From the NCBI GenBank assembly GCA_042219835.1, contig JBHJMN010000002.1:226224-290223 (forward strand): a stretch of DNA of 64,000 nucleotides. Direction: 5' to 3'. A program made the translations under genes and the position numbers. Below are positions 51,723-62,062 of the stretch, piece by piece. Source of the DNA: Paenibacillus_G elgii_A (GTDB lineage: Bacteria > Bacillota > Bacilli > Paenibacillales > NBRC-103111). The first letter of the stretch is position 1. Every line of letters begins with the position of its first letter. The notes below the pieces were generated by a model that worked only from the letters and a program-made list of their open reading frames with translations, made no database searches and was not told the origin of the DNA.

Positions 51723-54700
51723 ATGGCTTTTCAATTTGTGCTCGGCCGTGCGGGCAGTGGCAAAACGACATATTGCCTGAGCGCGATCAAGCAAAAGCTG
51801 CTGGAGCAGCCGGACGGTGCGCCGCTGATCTGGCTCGTGCCGGAGCAGGCTACCTTTCAGGCGGAATATGCGTTGGTGTCCTCTCAGGAGCTCGGAGGCA
51901 CGCTGCGCGCTCAAGTGCTCAGCTTCCGGCGGCTTGCTTGGCGCGTTATGCAGGAGGTGGGCGGCGCCTCGCGCCTGCCCATCGATGAAACAGGCAAAAA
52001 ACTGCTGCTGCACCGCATTTTACATAAACAAAAAGAACGTCTGCGACGTTTTCAAGCGTCGGTTGGACAAACGGGCTTTCTGGATAAATTGAACGAGCTG
52101 TTTGCGGAGCTGAAACGGTACTGTATCAGCCCCGATCAGCTTGAGCAGTTTTATTCGTCGCGCTTTGCATCCGACGGCGGCGATGCTTTCGGCACACTTC
52201 CGGACAAGCTGCACGATTTGCAGCTTCTGTACGGCGAATTCGAGGCGGAATTGTCCAAGCTGTATCTGGACGGGGAAGATTATTTGACGCTGCTGGCCCG
52301 CCAGGTCGGCGAATCGGCGTATCTGCGGGGCGCAGAAATATGGGTGGACGGATTTCACGGGTTCACGCCTCAGGAGCTTGCCGTCCTGGAGCAGCTTGCC
52401 CTGTACGCCGGCCGGGTCACGATGACGCTCTGCTTGAACCGTCCGTATGCGGGCGGGGAGCAGCCGCACGAGCTGGACTTGTTCCATCCGACCGCCCGGA
52501 CGATGAAGACGCTCCGGGAGCGGCTGGATGCCTTGGAGGTGGACACCGAAGCCTCAATCATCCTGCCGTCGTCGCCTCCGGCAAGGTTCCGGGATACGAC
52601 GTCGCTCGGATTTTTGGAGGCGCAATGGGAGGAGCGGGTGAAAAAGCCTTACCAACCCGAGGCGGGGGACAACCGGCCGGCCGTGCGCATATCGGCGGCG
52701 GCCAGCCGCAGGGCGGAGGTGGAGGCGCTGGCCCGGGACGTCGTCAAGCTCGTCCGCGACAAAGGGCTTAGATGGCGCGACATCGCCGTGTCGGTCCGCA
52801 ATATGGAATCGTATGGCGAGCTGATCTCGGGCACGTTTGCCGACTACGGCATTCCGCACTTTTTGGATCATAAGCGGCCGGTCGTGCATCACCCGCTCGT
52901 CGAATTGATTCGTTCCGCGCTCGAAACGGTCAATTATTATTGGAAATACGAAGCGGTATTTCGCGCGGTCAAAACCGGATTTTTCCTGCCGTTCGGCGAG
53001 GCAAGAGAGCGAGAGGACGGTTTAATCATCGACCGGCATGCGATGGACCAGCTCGAAAACTATGCGCTGGCGTTTGGCATTCAAGGACACAAATGGATGA
53101 AGGACTGGACGTATTCGTACCGGACCACGCTCGAACAGGACGATACGCGAGCCAGCGAGGCGGACGAGGCGTTTCTGCGAAAGCTCAACGCCTGCCGCAG
53201 GCTGGTGGCCGAACCGCTCGGGGCGCTGCAGGAGCGCATGCGCCGGAAAGCGACGGTGCTTCAGCGGGTGGAGGCGCTGTACGGCCTGCTGGAGCAGTTG
53301 CGGGTGCCGGAGCGGCTGGAATCTTGGAGCCAGGCGGCCCTTGCGCAAGGACGAGCGGAGAAAGCGCGGGAGCACGCCCAAGTGTGGGAACGGGTCGTGG
53401 ATATGTTCGATCAGCTCGCGGAGCTGATGGGAGACGAGGCGATGACGCCGGAAACGTTCGCGGAGCTGGTGGACACGGGGCTTGAAAGCATCAAGCTCGG
53501 CCATGTCCCGCCCACTCTCGATCAGGTGCTGGTCGGCAGCATGGACCGGACCCGTTCCGGCCAGGTCAAGCACATGTTCGTGCTTGGCGTGAGCGAGGGG
53601 GTCATGCCCGCCAAAATGCCCGAAAGCGGCGTCTTGTCGGAAGCGGAGCGCGAGCAGTTGGCCGGAAACGGACTGCAGACCGCCGAAGGGAGCCGGAGGC
53701 GGCTGCTTGACGAGTCGTTTCTGATCTACTGCGCGTTTTGCGCGCCTTCGCACGGATTATGGCTCAGCTATCCGCTGGCCGACGAGGAAGGGAGATCGCT
53801 TCTCCCTTCGGACGTTATCCGTCAAGTGAAGCGGATGTTCCCGTCGCTGCCGGAGCGGTTGCTGTTGAACGATCCGGCCCCGGACGGCCATGCCGGGGAG
53901 CAAATGGAGTATGTCGCACATCCGGATAAAGCGTTGTCCCTGCTAATGGTGCAGCTAAAGCAGTGGATGGGCGGGGCTCCGATGAACGCCGTATGGTGGT
54001 CGGTGTACAACTGGTTCGCCCGCCAACCCGAACACGCTCTGAAGCTGTCGCGGATGGTGCAGGCGCTGCTCTATTCGAATCGGGCGAAGGAATTGAGCGC
54101 CGAAACGAGCCGCGAGCTGTACGGGGAAAGCATCCAGACGAGCGTATCCCGGATGGAGCGCTTCGTCGCGTGTCCGTTCTCCCAGTTCGTCTCTCACGGA
54201 CTGCGGCTGAAAGAACGCCGTATTTTTCGCTTGGAAGCGCCCGATATCGGGCAGATGTTTCACGCTGCATTGACCAAGTTTGCGGAGCAAGCCGAGCGCG
54301 AAGGGTTCGACTGGGGCGGCTTGTCGGCCGCGGAATGCGAGCAGCGGGCGGCGCTTGTCGTCGACGCGCTTGCGCCGAGGCTGCAGGGCGAAATTTTGCT
54401 CAGCTCCAAACGGTATTCCTATATTGCGCGCAAGCTCAAGCAGGTGATCGGACGGGCGGCGCTGATGCTGGGCGAGCACGCCCGGCGGGGGCAGTTCCGG
54501 CCGATCGGACTGGAGGTCGGCTTCGGGAGCGGACAGCCAATCCCGCCGCTGCTTTACGATTTGGACAACGGCGTGCGCATGGAGCTCCGGGGAAGAATCG
54601 ACCGGATCGACCGGGCGGATACCGAGCAGGGAACGCTGCTGCGGGTGATCGACTACAAGTCGAGCTCCAAGGCGCTGAATATGACCGAAGTGTATTACGG

Positions 54701-55403
54701 GTTATCGCTGCAAATGCTCACGTATTTGGACGTCATTCTGACGCATGCGCCGATCTGGCTCGGACACGAAGCGCAGCCGGCGGGCGTGTTGTACTTCCAT
54801 GTACATAATCCGGTGTTGAACGCAAGAAACGGGCTTTCCGCCCAAGAGATCGACAGCGAGTTGAAGAAGCGGTTCAAAATGAGAGGACTGCTTCGTGCCG
54901 ACGCGGATACGATCCGGCTGATGGACAGAGGGCTGGCAGAGACTGGAGGGCATTCCGACCTGCTGCCGGTAGCGCTCAAAACCGATGGCAGCTTCTATAA
55001 AACGTCGTCGGTCGCCTCCGAAGAACAGTGGAACACCGTTCGGCGGTACGTCAAGCGGACGATTCGCGAGATCGGGACGTCGCTGACGGACGGCACCATC
55101 GAGATTGCGCCTTACCGGATGGGCCAAGCGACGGCCTGCACGATGTGTGCATACCGTTCCGTATGCCAATTCGATACGCAGCTCGACGGCAATGCGTACA
55201 AGCAGCTTACGCCGATAGGCAAAGACCGCATATGGGAAATGATGGAGCAAAAGGCTGCTTCTGCTCCCCGCTACGCCGGAGCGGCTTACCGGCCGCGCGC
55301 CGCCGCAAAACGACCGATTGCGGAAGAGAGCCGGATAGCGGAGCCGGAGGAAGAGAACGTCTTGGAAGAACCGGATAATGAGAATGGAGGGAACGAACAA
55401 TGA
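51723..55403 (+). CDS. addB: ATP-dependent helicase/nuclease subunit B
   Basis: AddB pairs with AddA in the Gram-positive counterpart of RecBCD, processing broken ends for RecA. The 1226-residue protein has a Walker-A-like GRAGSGKTT (residues 8-16), an inactive helicase core, and a C-terminal nuclease with VIDYKSSSKALN. C817 (VACPFSQF) and C1139-x2-C1142-x5-C1148 reproduce the family's Fe-S pattern. It overlaps addA by four bases (ATGA). GGAGGAG precedes the ATG. Confidence 0.96.
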   Translation: MAFQFVLGRAGSGKTTYCLSAIKQKLLEQPDGAPLIWLVPEQATFQAEYALVSSQELGGTLRAQVLSFRRLAWRVMQEVGGASRLPIDETGKKLLLHRILHKQKERLRRFQASVGQTGFLDKLNELFAELKRYCISPDQLEQFYSSRFASDGGDAFGTLPDKLHDLQLLYGEFEAELSKLYLDGEDYLTLLARQVGESAYLRGAEIWVDGFHGFTPQELAVLEQLALYAGRVTMTLCLNRPYAGGEQPHELDLFHPTARTMKTLRERLDALEVDTEASIILPSSPPARFRDTTSLGFLEAQWEERVKKPYQPEAGDNRPAVRISAAASRRAEVEALARDVVKLVRDKGLRWRDIAVSVRNMESYGELISGTFADYGIPHFLDHKRPVVHHPLVELIRSALETVNYYWKYEAVFRAVKTGFFLPFGEAREREDGLIIDRHAMDQLENYALAFGIQGHKWMKDWTYSYRTTLEQDDTRASEADEAFLRKLNACRRLVAEPLGALQERMRRKATVLQRVEALYGLLEQLRVPERLESWSQAALAQGRAEKAREHAQVWERVVDMFDQLAELMGDEAMTPETFAELVDTGLESIKLGHVPPTLDQVLVGSMDRTRSGQVKHMFVLGVSEGVMPAKMPESGVLSEAEREQLAGNGLQTAEGSRRRLLDESFLIYCAFCAPSHGLWLSYPLADEEGRSLLPSDVIRQVKRMFPSLPERLLLNDPAPDGHAGEQMEYVAHPDKALSLLMVQLKQWMGGAPMNAVWWSVYNWFARQPEHALKLSRMVQALLYSNRAKELSAETSRELYGESIQTSVSRMERFVACPFSQFVSHGLRLKERRIFRLEAPDIGQMFHAALTKFAEQAEREGFDWGGLSAAECEQRAALVVDALAPRLQGEILLSSKRYSYIARKLKQVIGRAALMLGEHARRGQFRPIGLEVGFGSGQPIPPLLYDLDNGVRMELRGRIDRIDRADTEQGTLLRVIDYKSSSKALNMTEVYYGLSLQMLTYLDVILTHAPIWLGHEAQPAGVLYFHVHNPVLNARNGLSAQEIDSELKKRFKMRGLLRADADTIRLMDRGLAETGGHSDLLPVALKTDGSFYKTSSVASEEQWNTVRRYVKRTIREIGTSLTDGTIEIAPYRMGQATACTMCAYRSVCQFDTQLDGNAYKQLTPIGKDRIWEMMEQKAASAPRYAGAAYRPRAAAKRPIAEESRIAEPEEENVLEEPDNENGGNEQ

Positions 55404-56737
55404 TGGAAACGATGCCCAAGCCGGAGAACAGCACCTGGACGGACGAACAATGGCAGGCCATCGCTGTCCGCGGCCGTTCCACGCTCGTCGCTGCCGCTGC
55501 GGGCTCCGGGAAAACGGCCGTGCTGGTCGAGCGGATTATCCGCCGCATTTCGGACGAGCGCGAGCCGCTCGACGTAGACCGGCTGTTGGTCGCTACGTTT
55601 ACCAAGGCGGCAGCCGCCGAAATGCGCCACCGGATCAGCGAGGCGCTTGAGAAGGCGCTGGCGGAAAATCCGGGCTCGGATCACCTGCGCAAGCAGCTTG
55701 CGCTGATGCCGCAGGCGTCGATTACGACGCTGCACTCCTTTTGTATGGAGGTTATTCAAAGGCATTACCAGCGGATCGGACTTGATCCGAACTTCCGAAT
55801 CGCCAATGAAACGGAGAGCGCGCTGCTGCGGCAGGATTTGCTGGAGGAGCTGCTGGAGGAGCGGTACGGCGAAGCCGGAGAAGGCGATTTGTTCTGGCGG
55901 CTGGCGGATTCGTTCAGCGGGGACAAAAACGACGACGCGCTGTTCTCGCTGGTGCAGCGGCTGTATGATGATTCACGGAGCCACCCGTGGCCGGAGCATT
56001 GGCTGAACGAGTGCGTCCGCATGTTCGAGCGGCCCGTCGCTTCCGGCGACAACCTTTGGCTGGCAAGCTTGCTTGCGTACGTCCGCTTGGAGCTGCAGGC
56101 TATGGTATCAGGGCTTCGGGAAGCCGTGCGGATCGCAGAGCAGCCCGGAGGACCGGCGCCGTATTTGACCAATCTGCAAGATGACGGCGCGCTCGTCGGC
56201 GAGCTGCTGGAGCTGGCCGTTACAGGCTCGTGGGAACCGCTGTATCAAGCGTTTCAGGGCGCCGCTTTCGGTAAGCTGAAGGCTTGCCGGGGCGATGGCT
56301 TCGACAAAGCGCTTCAGGAGCAAGTGAAGGACATGCGGGGCGAGGTCAAAGATCGGCTGAGCGAGCTGAAGGAAGAATTGTTCGGACGGACGCCGGAACA
56401 GTACGAGGCGGAGCTGCGGACGATGGGACCGCTTATGGAGGCGCTCGTCGGTCTGGTGATCGATTTCGGCGAGCGGTACCGGACGGCCAAAATGAGCAAG
56501 CGGCTCGTCGATTTTGCGGACTTGGAGCATTTTTGCCTGAAGATCCTCAGCGCCGACGAATCGCTGCCGGGGAATCCCGTTCCTTCCGATGCGGCGCTGG
56601 AATACCGCGAGCAGTTCGCCGAGGTGCTGCTGGACGAGTATCAGGATACGAACCGCGTGCAGGAAGCGATTGTCCAACTGATCGCCAAGGACGCGCCGGG
56701 CAACCGGTTTATGGTTGGGGACGTCAAACAAAGTATC
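55400..56737 (+). CDS. addA: Helicase/nuclease subunit A, 5' exon (split by group II intron)
   Basis: These 446 codons code for the front of AddA: Walker A AAAGSGKTAVLVERI (about residues 32-46), ATFTKAAAAEMRHRI (motif Ia), and motif II DEYQDTN (412-418). The frame ends in GDVKQSI, the start of motif III. Normal AddA continues YRFRLAEP, and exactly that sequence resumes 2540 bp later at 59278. In between is a group II intron starting GTGCG. Both exon lengths keep frame, so accurate splicing would give a 1330-residue AddA. Without splicing the frame stops after three more codons. Confidence 0.93.
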
Positions 56738-57333
56738 GTGCGCCCATAAGGCGCATCAGTTTTCCCCGTTAAGCCGGGGGGCTTCAAGGGTATCGAAGCC
56801 ATGTCACCCAACTTATCCAAAAGGGAAACCCGATGGGGAGTGTAGCATGTTGGGAAAGTCGCAAGTTGGTGAGCTAACACACCACGACTGAGCGGCGAGA
56901 CATAAAGGTAAGTACGAGGATGAAAGCTAAACTGCTTAAAGTCTAGTCTTAGCGGGGCCATGTTTCCCGGCAGGAACGTTAGCTGCTGCCTGACCTCAGC
57001 GCGACTGATAGCGAATAAAATGGATCGTTGTCAGACACTTTGAATAGATAGATGCTATAATTCGAGGTGATACCCAAGCTTCTCTAGCGCTGGCGCACAC
57101 CTGAATAGGTGGAACGGACGAAAGGACCATCCGACAACTTATCGTGCTTGGACTGATGTGACTAAATGGGGATTACCTAAGTGGGAATGCCGAGTAGGCT
57201 ATATCCTGTAGAGGATTGAATATCCCATATGGTAACGGAGTCTCCGTAGTAGTCCGAGGCAGGGAAAGCCTGTCACATGGCGAAGGGAGACAGCTTGTCG
57301 GTATAAAATTTGCGGAAAGGAGCGCAAGGCTCC

Positions 57334-59103
57334 ATGAATTCTAGCGAAACTTTATACCTATTGACCAAGATATCCAGTGAGAAACCTGATTACGTGTACG
57401 AACGGGTCTATCGTCATTTCTATAACCCTGACTTTTACCTTCGAGCCTACGATAACCTCTATGCAAACGACGGTAGCGGAACAGCAGGTATTGACGGAGA
57501 AACAGCTGACAAATTCAGCATGGAAAAAGTCAGATCACTTATTGAACTGATGAAAAATGAATCGTATCAACCACAACCATTACGGAGGGTTTACATCCCA
57601 AAGAAGAACGGGCAAAAACGTCCTCTTGGGATACCCTCCTTCTCGGATAGAATCATTCAGGAAATTTGCAGGATGATTCTTGATGCGATTTATGAACCCA
57701 CCTTTGAGGATTTCAGTCACGGGTTCAGACCTAATCGCAGTTGCCACACCGCCTTACACGAAGCAAAGGTTAACTTCAAAGGAGCAACGTGGTTTATCGA
57801 GGGAGACATCAAAGGTTATTTTGACAACATCTCCCACCCTAAGCTAATCGCACTACTGGAGAAGAAAATCAACGATGCGAAGTTCATCCGACTCATTTGG
57901 AAGTTCCTAAGGGCAGGATACTTGGAAGTTTGGAAGTACTACGGCACCTACAGCGGAACGCCACAAGGCGGAATCGTCAGCCCAGTGCTTGCAAACATCT
58001 ACCTAGATCATTTCGATAAGTGGTTTAACTCCTACAAAAATAAATACGATCAAGGCTCCCCGAAATCCAAAACAGTATCGAGGCTATACAAGACATTGGA
58101 TATGCGGATTGTACGAGCCAAACGTAAGCTTGAAACCGCGGCGGATTCGACTACTGAAGTGAACCTGAGAGAATTTATTAAGGATCAAACCGAAATTCGA
58201 AATCAAACTCCTTATTACACTTTCCAAAACTCGGATTTCAAACGCATCAAATGCATTCGCTACGCCGATGACTTTTTAGTCGCGGTTTGGGGCAGTAAGG
58301 AACAATGCGAAACGATTAAAAATGATATCAAAGAGTTCATGGTTAACGAATTGGAGATCGAGTTGTCTGAAGAAAAGACTCTGATATCTCACTCCGAGGG
58401 CGGCGCCAAGTTTCTCGGACATATCATCAAGGTCAGGAACGACTGGAATTTCCGAAAAGATAAAAATGGCGTGAAGAAAAGAGTTTTCAACGGTTGCGTT
58501 GAACTGTACATGCCGGACGACACGATTAGGAATTTCATCACGAAATACAAGATGGTTAAGGATATTAATGCCAAACAATGGAGAATGCTTCATATTCCGT
58601 CCATTATCAATCATCCCGATATCGAGATTGTCGCACTGTACAACGCCCGCCTGCGTGGTCTTTATAACTTTTACAAAATGGCGGTTAACGTTAGCAGATA
58701 TATGTGGCAACTGAGATATGTTATGGAGTATAGTTGCCTAGCGACTCTCGCTAACAAATATAAATCCAGCATTGCCAAGGTGAAGCAGAAATTCAAGGTG
58801 GACAAGCACTGGGGTATTCCGTACGAGGACAAGAAAGGGCAGACGAAAATCCTTTACTTCTACAAGGATGGGTTTACAAGGTCAACTACTCCTTATAAAC
58901 TGACTGATCCCGATCTTCATCCGAACCTCATGCCGTTCTTCAATAACCCGACAAGCTTGCTGGATCGGCTCAGAGCCGGTCAATGCGAACTTTGCGGCAC
59001 CAACGATTTCAGGCTTAACTACGAGGTTCATCATGTCAACAAGCTGAAGAACCTCAAAGGCAAGGAAAAATGGGAAAGAGTAATGACCGGTAAGAACATG
59101 TAA
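57334..59103 (+). CDS. Intron-encoded reverse transcriptase/maturase (LtrA-like), truncated in its HNH domain
   Basis: The 589-residue protein closely resembles LtrA: an RT domain with PQPLRRVYIPKKNGQKRPLG, FEDFSHGFRPNRSCHTAL and the catalytic YADD at 310-313, a maturase (X) domain, and a DNA-binding region. It then enters an HNH endonuclease (CELCGTNDF, YEVHHVNKLKNLKGKEKWER) but stops at MTGKNM. The missing part lies in the next frame. RT and maturase functions look intact, so splicing is likely; target-strand cleavage is probably lost. The ATG at 57334 follows AAAGGAG at 12 bases; a TTG at 57310 is an alternative. Confidence 0.9.
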   Translation: MNSSETLYLLTKISSEKPDYVYERVYRHFYNPDFYLRAYDNLYANDGSGTAGIDGETADKFSMEKVRSLIELMKNESYQPQPLRRVYIPKKNGQKRPLGIPSFSDRIIQEICRMILDAIYEPTFEDFSHGFRPNRSCHTALHEAKVNFKGATWFIEGDIKGYFDNISHPKLIALLEKKINDAKFIRLIWKFLRAGYLEVWKYYGTYSGTPQGGIVSPVLANIYLDHFDKWFNSYKNKYDQGSPKSKTVSRLYKTLDMRIVRAKRKLETAADSTTEVNLREFIKDQTEIRNQTPYYTFQNSDFKRIKCIRYADDFLVAVWGSKEQCETIKNDIKEFMVNELEIELSEEKTLISHSEGGAKFLGHIIKVRNDWNFRKDKNGVKKRVFNGCVELYMPDDTIRNFITKYKMVKDINAKQWRMLHIPSIINHPDIEIVALYNARLRGLYNFYKMAVNVSRYMWQLRYVMEYSCLATLANKYKSSIAKVKQKFKVDKHWGIPYEDKKGQTKILYFYKDGFTRSTTPYKLTDPDLHPNLMPFFNNPTSLLDRLRAGQCELCGTNDFRLNYEVHHVNKLKNLKGKEKWERVMTGKNM

Positions 59104-59155
59104 GACGCTCATTGTTTGTCAGGAATGTCATGATAAAATCCATCGCGGTGAATAG
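59102..59155 (+). pseudogene. Frameshifted tail of the intron HNH endonuclease
   Basis: Reading from 59102, one base out of the IEP frame, gives KTLIVCQECHDKIHRGE and a TAG at 59153. LtrA has KTLVVCFHCH at the matching place. One extra T at about 59101 explains the stop. The CxxC and histidines are the second half of the HNH zinc site. Confidence 0.85.
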
Positions 59156-59182
59156 GCATCTTTGGTCGAGATGACAAGTGGA

Positions 59183-59216
59183 GAGCCGTATACTTGGAGA
59201 CAAGTATGTACGGTTC
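59183..59216 (+). ncRNA. Group II intron domain V
   Basis: A 34-base hairpin starts GAGCCGTATACTTG, has a GAGA loop and ends ATGTACGGTTC. The AGC catalytic triad lies at 59184-59186. This is the most conserved part of group II introns and looks intact. Confidence 0.93.
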
Positions 59217-59277
59217 GGAGGGGAGTTCTTCGAAACCTGTCACAGGAATGTGGTAAGGCGCGGGGTTCTTACCCTAC

Positions 59278-61932
59278 TACCGGTTTCGTTTGGCGGAGCC
59301 GGGTTTGTTTCAAGAGAAGTACAAAAGCTACCGTACCGACGGCGATGGGCCGGGGCGGCGCATCGATCTGGCGCGCAATTTCCGCAGCCGCCGTCAAGTG
59401 GTGGACGGCACGAATTTTATTTTTCGCCAGTTGATGCACGGAGACGTTGGCGAGATCGACTATGATGAGCGGGCGGAGCTCGTCTACGGCGCGGGCTATC
59501 CCGAGCCGCCGAACGCAAGCGGCGCATTTGCGGCCGAGCTTGTGCTGATCGACCGGACGCCGCAGGATACCGATGCGCCGGGAGAGACCGCCGGGGATTC
59601 CACGGAGGGCTTTGCCGCCGGGACGGAGGAGCCCGCGGACGATGCGGCAGCCGAGGTGCGAGAGTTAGAGTCGGTGCAGCTCGAAGCACGGTATATCGCG
59701 CGGCAAATCCGCGAGATGATGGGGATGGACGGCGGAAGTCGCCGGCAGGTATACGATAAATCCGCCAAAGGCATGCGCGACGCCCAGTTTCGGGACATCG
59801 TCGTTTTGCTGCGGGCGACGCAGCAGTGGGCGCCCGTCATGATCGAGGAGCTGCAGCAGCAGGGCATTCCCGCTTACGCGGAGCTAAGCACCGGATATTT
59901 TACAGCCGTTGAAGTGCAGATGGTATTGTCGCTGCTCAAAGTGATCGACAATCCGTATCAGGACATTCCGCTGGCCGCCGTGCTGCGTTCTCCCATCGTG
60001 GGGCTCGACGCCGAGGAATTGGCGCATATCCGCATATGCCGGCCGCACGGGGCATATTTCGACGCCGTGATGGCCTGCGCGCCGAAAAAGACTACGGTTT
60101 CCGAACCGGTCCTCGGAGACGGAGCTATCGAAATGTTCGCGGCATACGAATCCGACAAGGCCTGTGGGAGCGACGGGGCGGGGGACGGATTTCAGCGGAA
60201 CCCGGAAACGCGTCGCAAGCTGCGAACATTTCTCGATTGGCTCGAGCAGTGGCGCTTGCAGTCGCAGCAAAGCTCGCTGGCCGATTTAATTTGGGACATT
60301 TACCGGAAAACCGGCTATTTCGATTTTGTCGGGGCCATGCCCGGCGGTCCGCAGCGGCAGGCCAATTTGCGGGCGCTTTACGACCGGGCGCGGCAATACG
60401 AAGAGACGTCGTTTCGCGGGCTGTTCCGGTTTTTGCGTTTTGTCGAGCGGATGCAGGACAGCGGCGGCGATCTGGGAACGGCGAGGGCGCTTGGGGAGCA
60501 GGAGGATGTCGTTCGCATCATGACGATCCATAAAAGTAAAGGCTTGGAATTCCCCGTCGTCTTCGTCGCCGGAATGGCTAAGGCGTTCAACCGGCGGGAT
60601 TTGACGGACAGCTTTTTGCTGCACAAGGAGCTTGGCTTCGGACCGAAGCTGATGGAGACGGACACGCGGGTCAGTTATCCGACCTTGCCGTGGCTGGCGA
60701 TCCGGCGCAAAATCGAAATGGAAATGCTGGCCGAAGAAATGCGCGTGCTGTATGTGGCGCTGACCCGGGCGCGGGAGAAGCTTATCCTGATCGCTTCGGT
60801 CAAAAATTTGCAGAAGCAGTTGGACGCGTGGGGACGGTTTGTTCTGCACGATCGACTGACGCTGCCGGACGACGCGCTGGCGGGCGCACGCTGTTATCTG
60901 GATTGGATCGGTCCGGCTCTGATCCGGCATCCTGATGCGGAACCGCTCCGGGAAGCGGGCTCTCTGGACTATCGGCTCTGGTCGTTTATGGACGGCGATC
61001 CCTCCGAATGGCAGGTACACCTGCTGAGGCCGGAGCTGTTCGCCGGGATGTCCCAAGCTGCGGCGGCGGTGAGCTTCGCCGATACCCGATGGCAGTCGGT
61101 GGTCCGGTTGGAGCCAGTCGACGAAACGGAGCGGTGGGAGCACGAAGTATGGCGGCGCTTGTCCTGGAGCTATCCCCGGGAGGATGCGACGCGGGTGTTG
61201 TCCAAAACGTCCGTTACGGAGCTAAAGCGGCATTCGGAGCACCGGAAGCTGCTTGAGCTGTTGTCGGACGAGCCGTCTGCGGCATTGTGGCCGGGAGTCG
61301 GGACAGATTCCGAAGAAGCGGGAGCGGAAGAAAGGTTCGGGCGGGGAGCCGATGGCGCGGCTTTTCAAAAAGTGATTGTTCGAAGACCGCGGTTTATGGA
61401 GCGAATTGGGCCGAATGCGGCCGAGCGCGGAACGGTGTTTCATACTGTGATGCAGCATATGCCGATGGATCGCCTTCCTTCGGAATCCGACGTCCGGGAG
61501 CTGCTGGCCTCTCTGGTGCAGCGCGAGCTGCTGACGGAGGAGCAGTGCGGTCTGGTTGACCCTGCGGTGATCGTGACGTTCTTTGAAAGCGAGCTGGGAC
61601 GGCGTTTGCTTCACGCCAAGCGGGTGCATCGGGAAACGCCGTTCAGCTTCGGGCTGCCTGCGCGAGACGTTTATGGCCCAGAAAGGGTCGGGTTATCGGA
61701 TGAGACGGCGATGCTGCAGGGCGTGATCGATTGTCTGATCGACGAAGGCGACGGCCTCGTGCTGGTGGACTTCAAGACGGACCGGTTAAAAGGTGCTTCT
61801 CCGCTCAGGCTGGCGGAAAAATACCGGCTGCAGCTTGACTTGTACGCCAGAGCCGTCGAGACGATCTGGAAGCGGCCGGTAACCGGAAAATATATCTTTT
61901 TATTCGACGGCGCTCATGTGGTGCAGCTGTGA
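59278..61932 (+). CDS. addA: Helicase/nuclease subunit A, 3' exon
   Basis: After the intron the frame resumes YRFRLAEPGLFQEKYKSYRT, the rest of helicase motif III. It continues with RRIDLARNFRSR (motif IV), RIMTIHKSKGLEFPVVFVAG (V), LYVALTRAREKL (VI) and the C-terminal RecB-type nuclease with GVIDCLIDEGDGLVLVDFKT. There are 884 codons before the stop. An acidic, Ala/Glu/Asp-rich insertion at about 81-118 of this exon is not seen in most relatives. It should join exon 1 at the codon pair ATC-TAC. Confidence 0.94.
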   Translation, partial: YRFRLAEPGLFQEKYKSYRTDGDGPGRRIDLARNFRSRRQVVDGTNFIFRQLMHGDVGEIDYDERAELVYGAGYPEPPNASGAFAAELVLIDRTPQDTDAPGETAGDSTEGFAAGTEEPADDAAAEVRELESVQLEARYIARQIREMMGMDGGSRRQVYDKSAKGMRDAQFRDIVVLLRATQQWAPVMIEELQQQGIPAYAELSTGYFTAVEVQMVLSLLKVIDNPYQDIPLAAVLRSPIVGLDAEELAHIRICRPHGAYFDAVMACAPKKTTVSEPVLGDGAIEMFAAYESDKACGSDGAGDGFQRNPETRRKLRTFLDWLEQWRLQSQQSSLADLIWDIYRKTGYFDFVGAMPGGPQRQANLRALYDRARQYEETSFRGLFRFLRFVERMQDSGGDLGTARALGEQEDVVRIMTIHKSKGLEFPVVFVAGMAKAFNRRDLTDSFLLHKELGFGPKLMETDTRVSYPTLPWLAIRRKIEMEMLAEEMRVLYVALTRAREKLILIASVKNLQKQLDAWGRFVLHDRLTLPDDALAGARCYLDWIGPALIRHPDAEPLREAGSLDYRLWSFMDGDPSEWQVHLLRPELFAGMSQAAAAVSFADTRWQSVVRLEPVDETERWEHEVWRRLSWSYPREDATRVLSKTSVTELKRHSEHRKLLELLSDEPSAALWPGVGTDSEEAGAEERFGRGADGAAFQKVIVRRPRFMERIGPNAAERGTVFHTVMQHMPMDRLPSESDVRELLASLVQRELLTEEQCGLVDPAVIVTFFESELGRRLLHAKRVHRETPFSFGLPARDVYGPERVGLSDETAMLQGVIDCLIDEGDGLVLVDFKTDRLKGASPLRLAEKYRLQLDLYARAVETIWKRPVTGKYIFLFDGAHVVQL

Positions 61933-62003
61933 ATAAAAGTACGAGTGGAAGCAGACGCACGATATGAGCGGGCGTCGACTATGGAAGCGGAGCAAGACAT
62001 ATA

Positions 62004-62021
62004 GCTTGGCTTAAGCCAAGC
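62004..62021. repeat. 18-bp perfect palindrome upstream of sbcD
   Basis: GCTTGGCTTAAGCCAAGC is its own reverse complement. It lies inside a possible GGAGC (61989-61993)/GCTCC (62025-62029) outer stem, 41 bases before sbcD. It could be a protein-binding site or a weak terminator of addA without a T run. Confidence 0.6.
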
Positions 62022-62062
62022 GCCGCTCCATTGCGCCGTTATTAGGGAAGGAAGGAAAAGCT

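Larger units (their letters stand above)
56738..59277 (+). mobile_element. Group II intron (IIA, LtrA-type) inserted in addA
   Basis: The element is 2540 bp. It begins GTGCGCCC, the group II 5' signature also seen in the Lactococcus Ll.LtrB intron, and ends CCCTAC. Domains I-III fill about 56738-57310. The IEP reading frame lies in domain IV, domain V is at 59183-59216 and domain VI follows, with a likely branch-point A at 59271, seven bases from the end. GATAC at 57069-57073 could be EBS1, pairing with GTATC (56733-56737) at the exon end. The element is visibly AT-richer than addA, a sign of transfer. Confidence 0.93.

Noticed and set aside
56641..56961. Minus-strand frame at the addA-intron junction
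   Set aside because: It crosses the intron boundary and is antisense to both parts.
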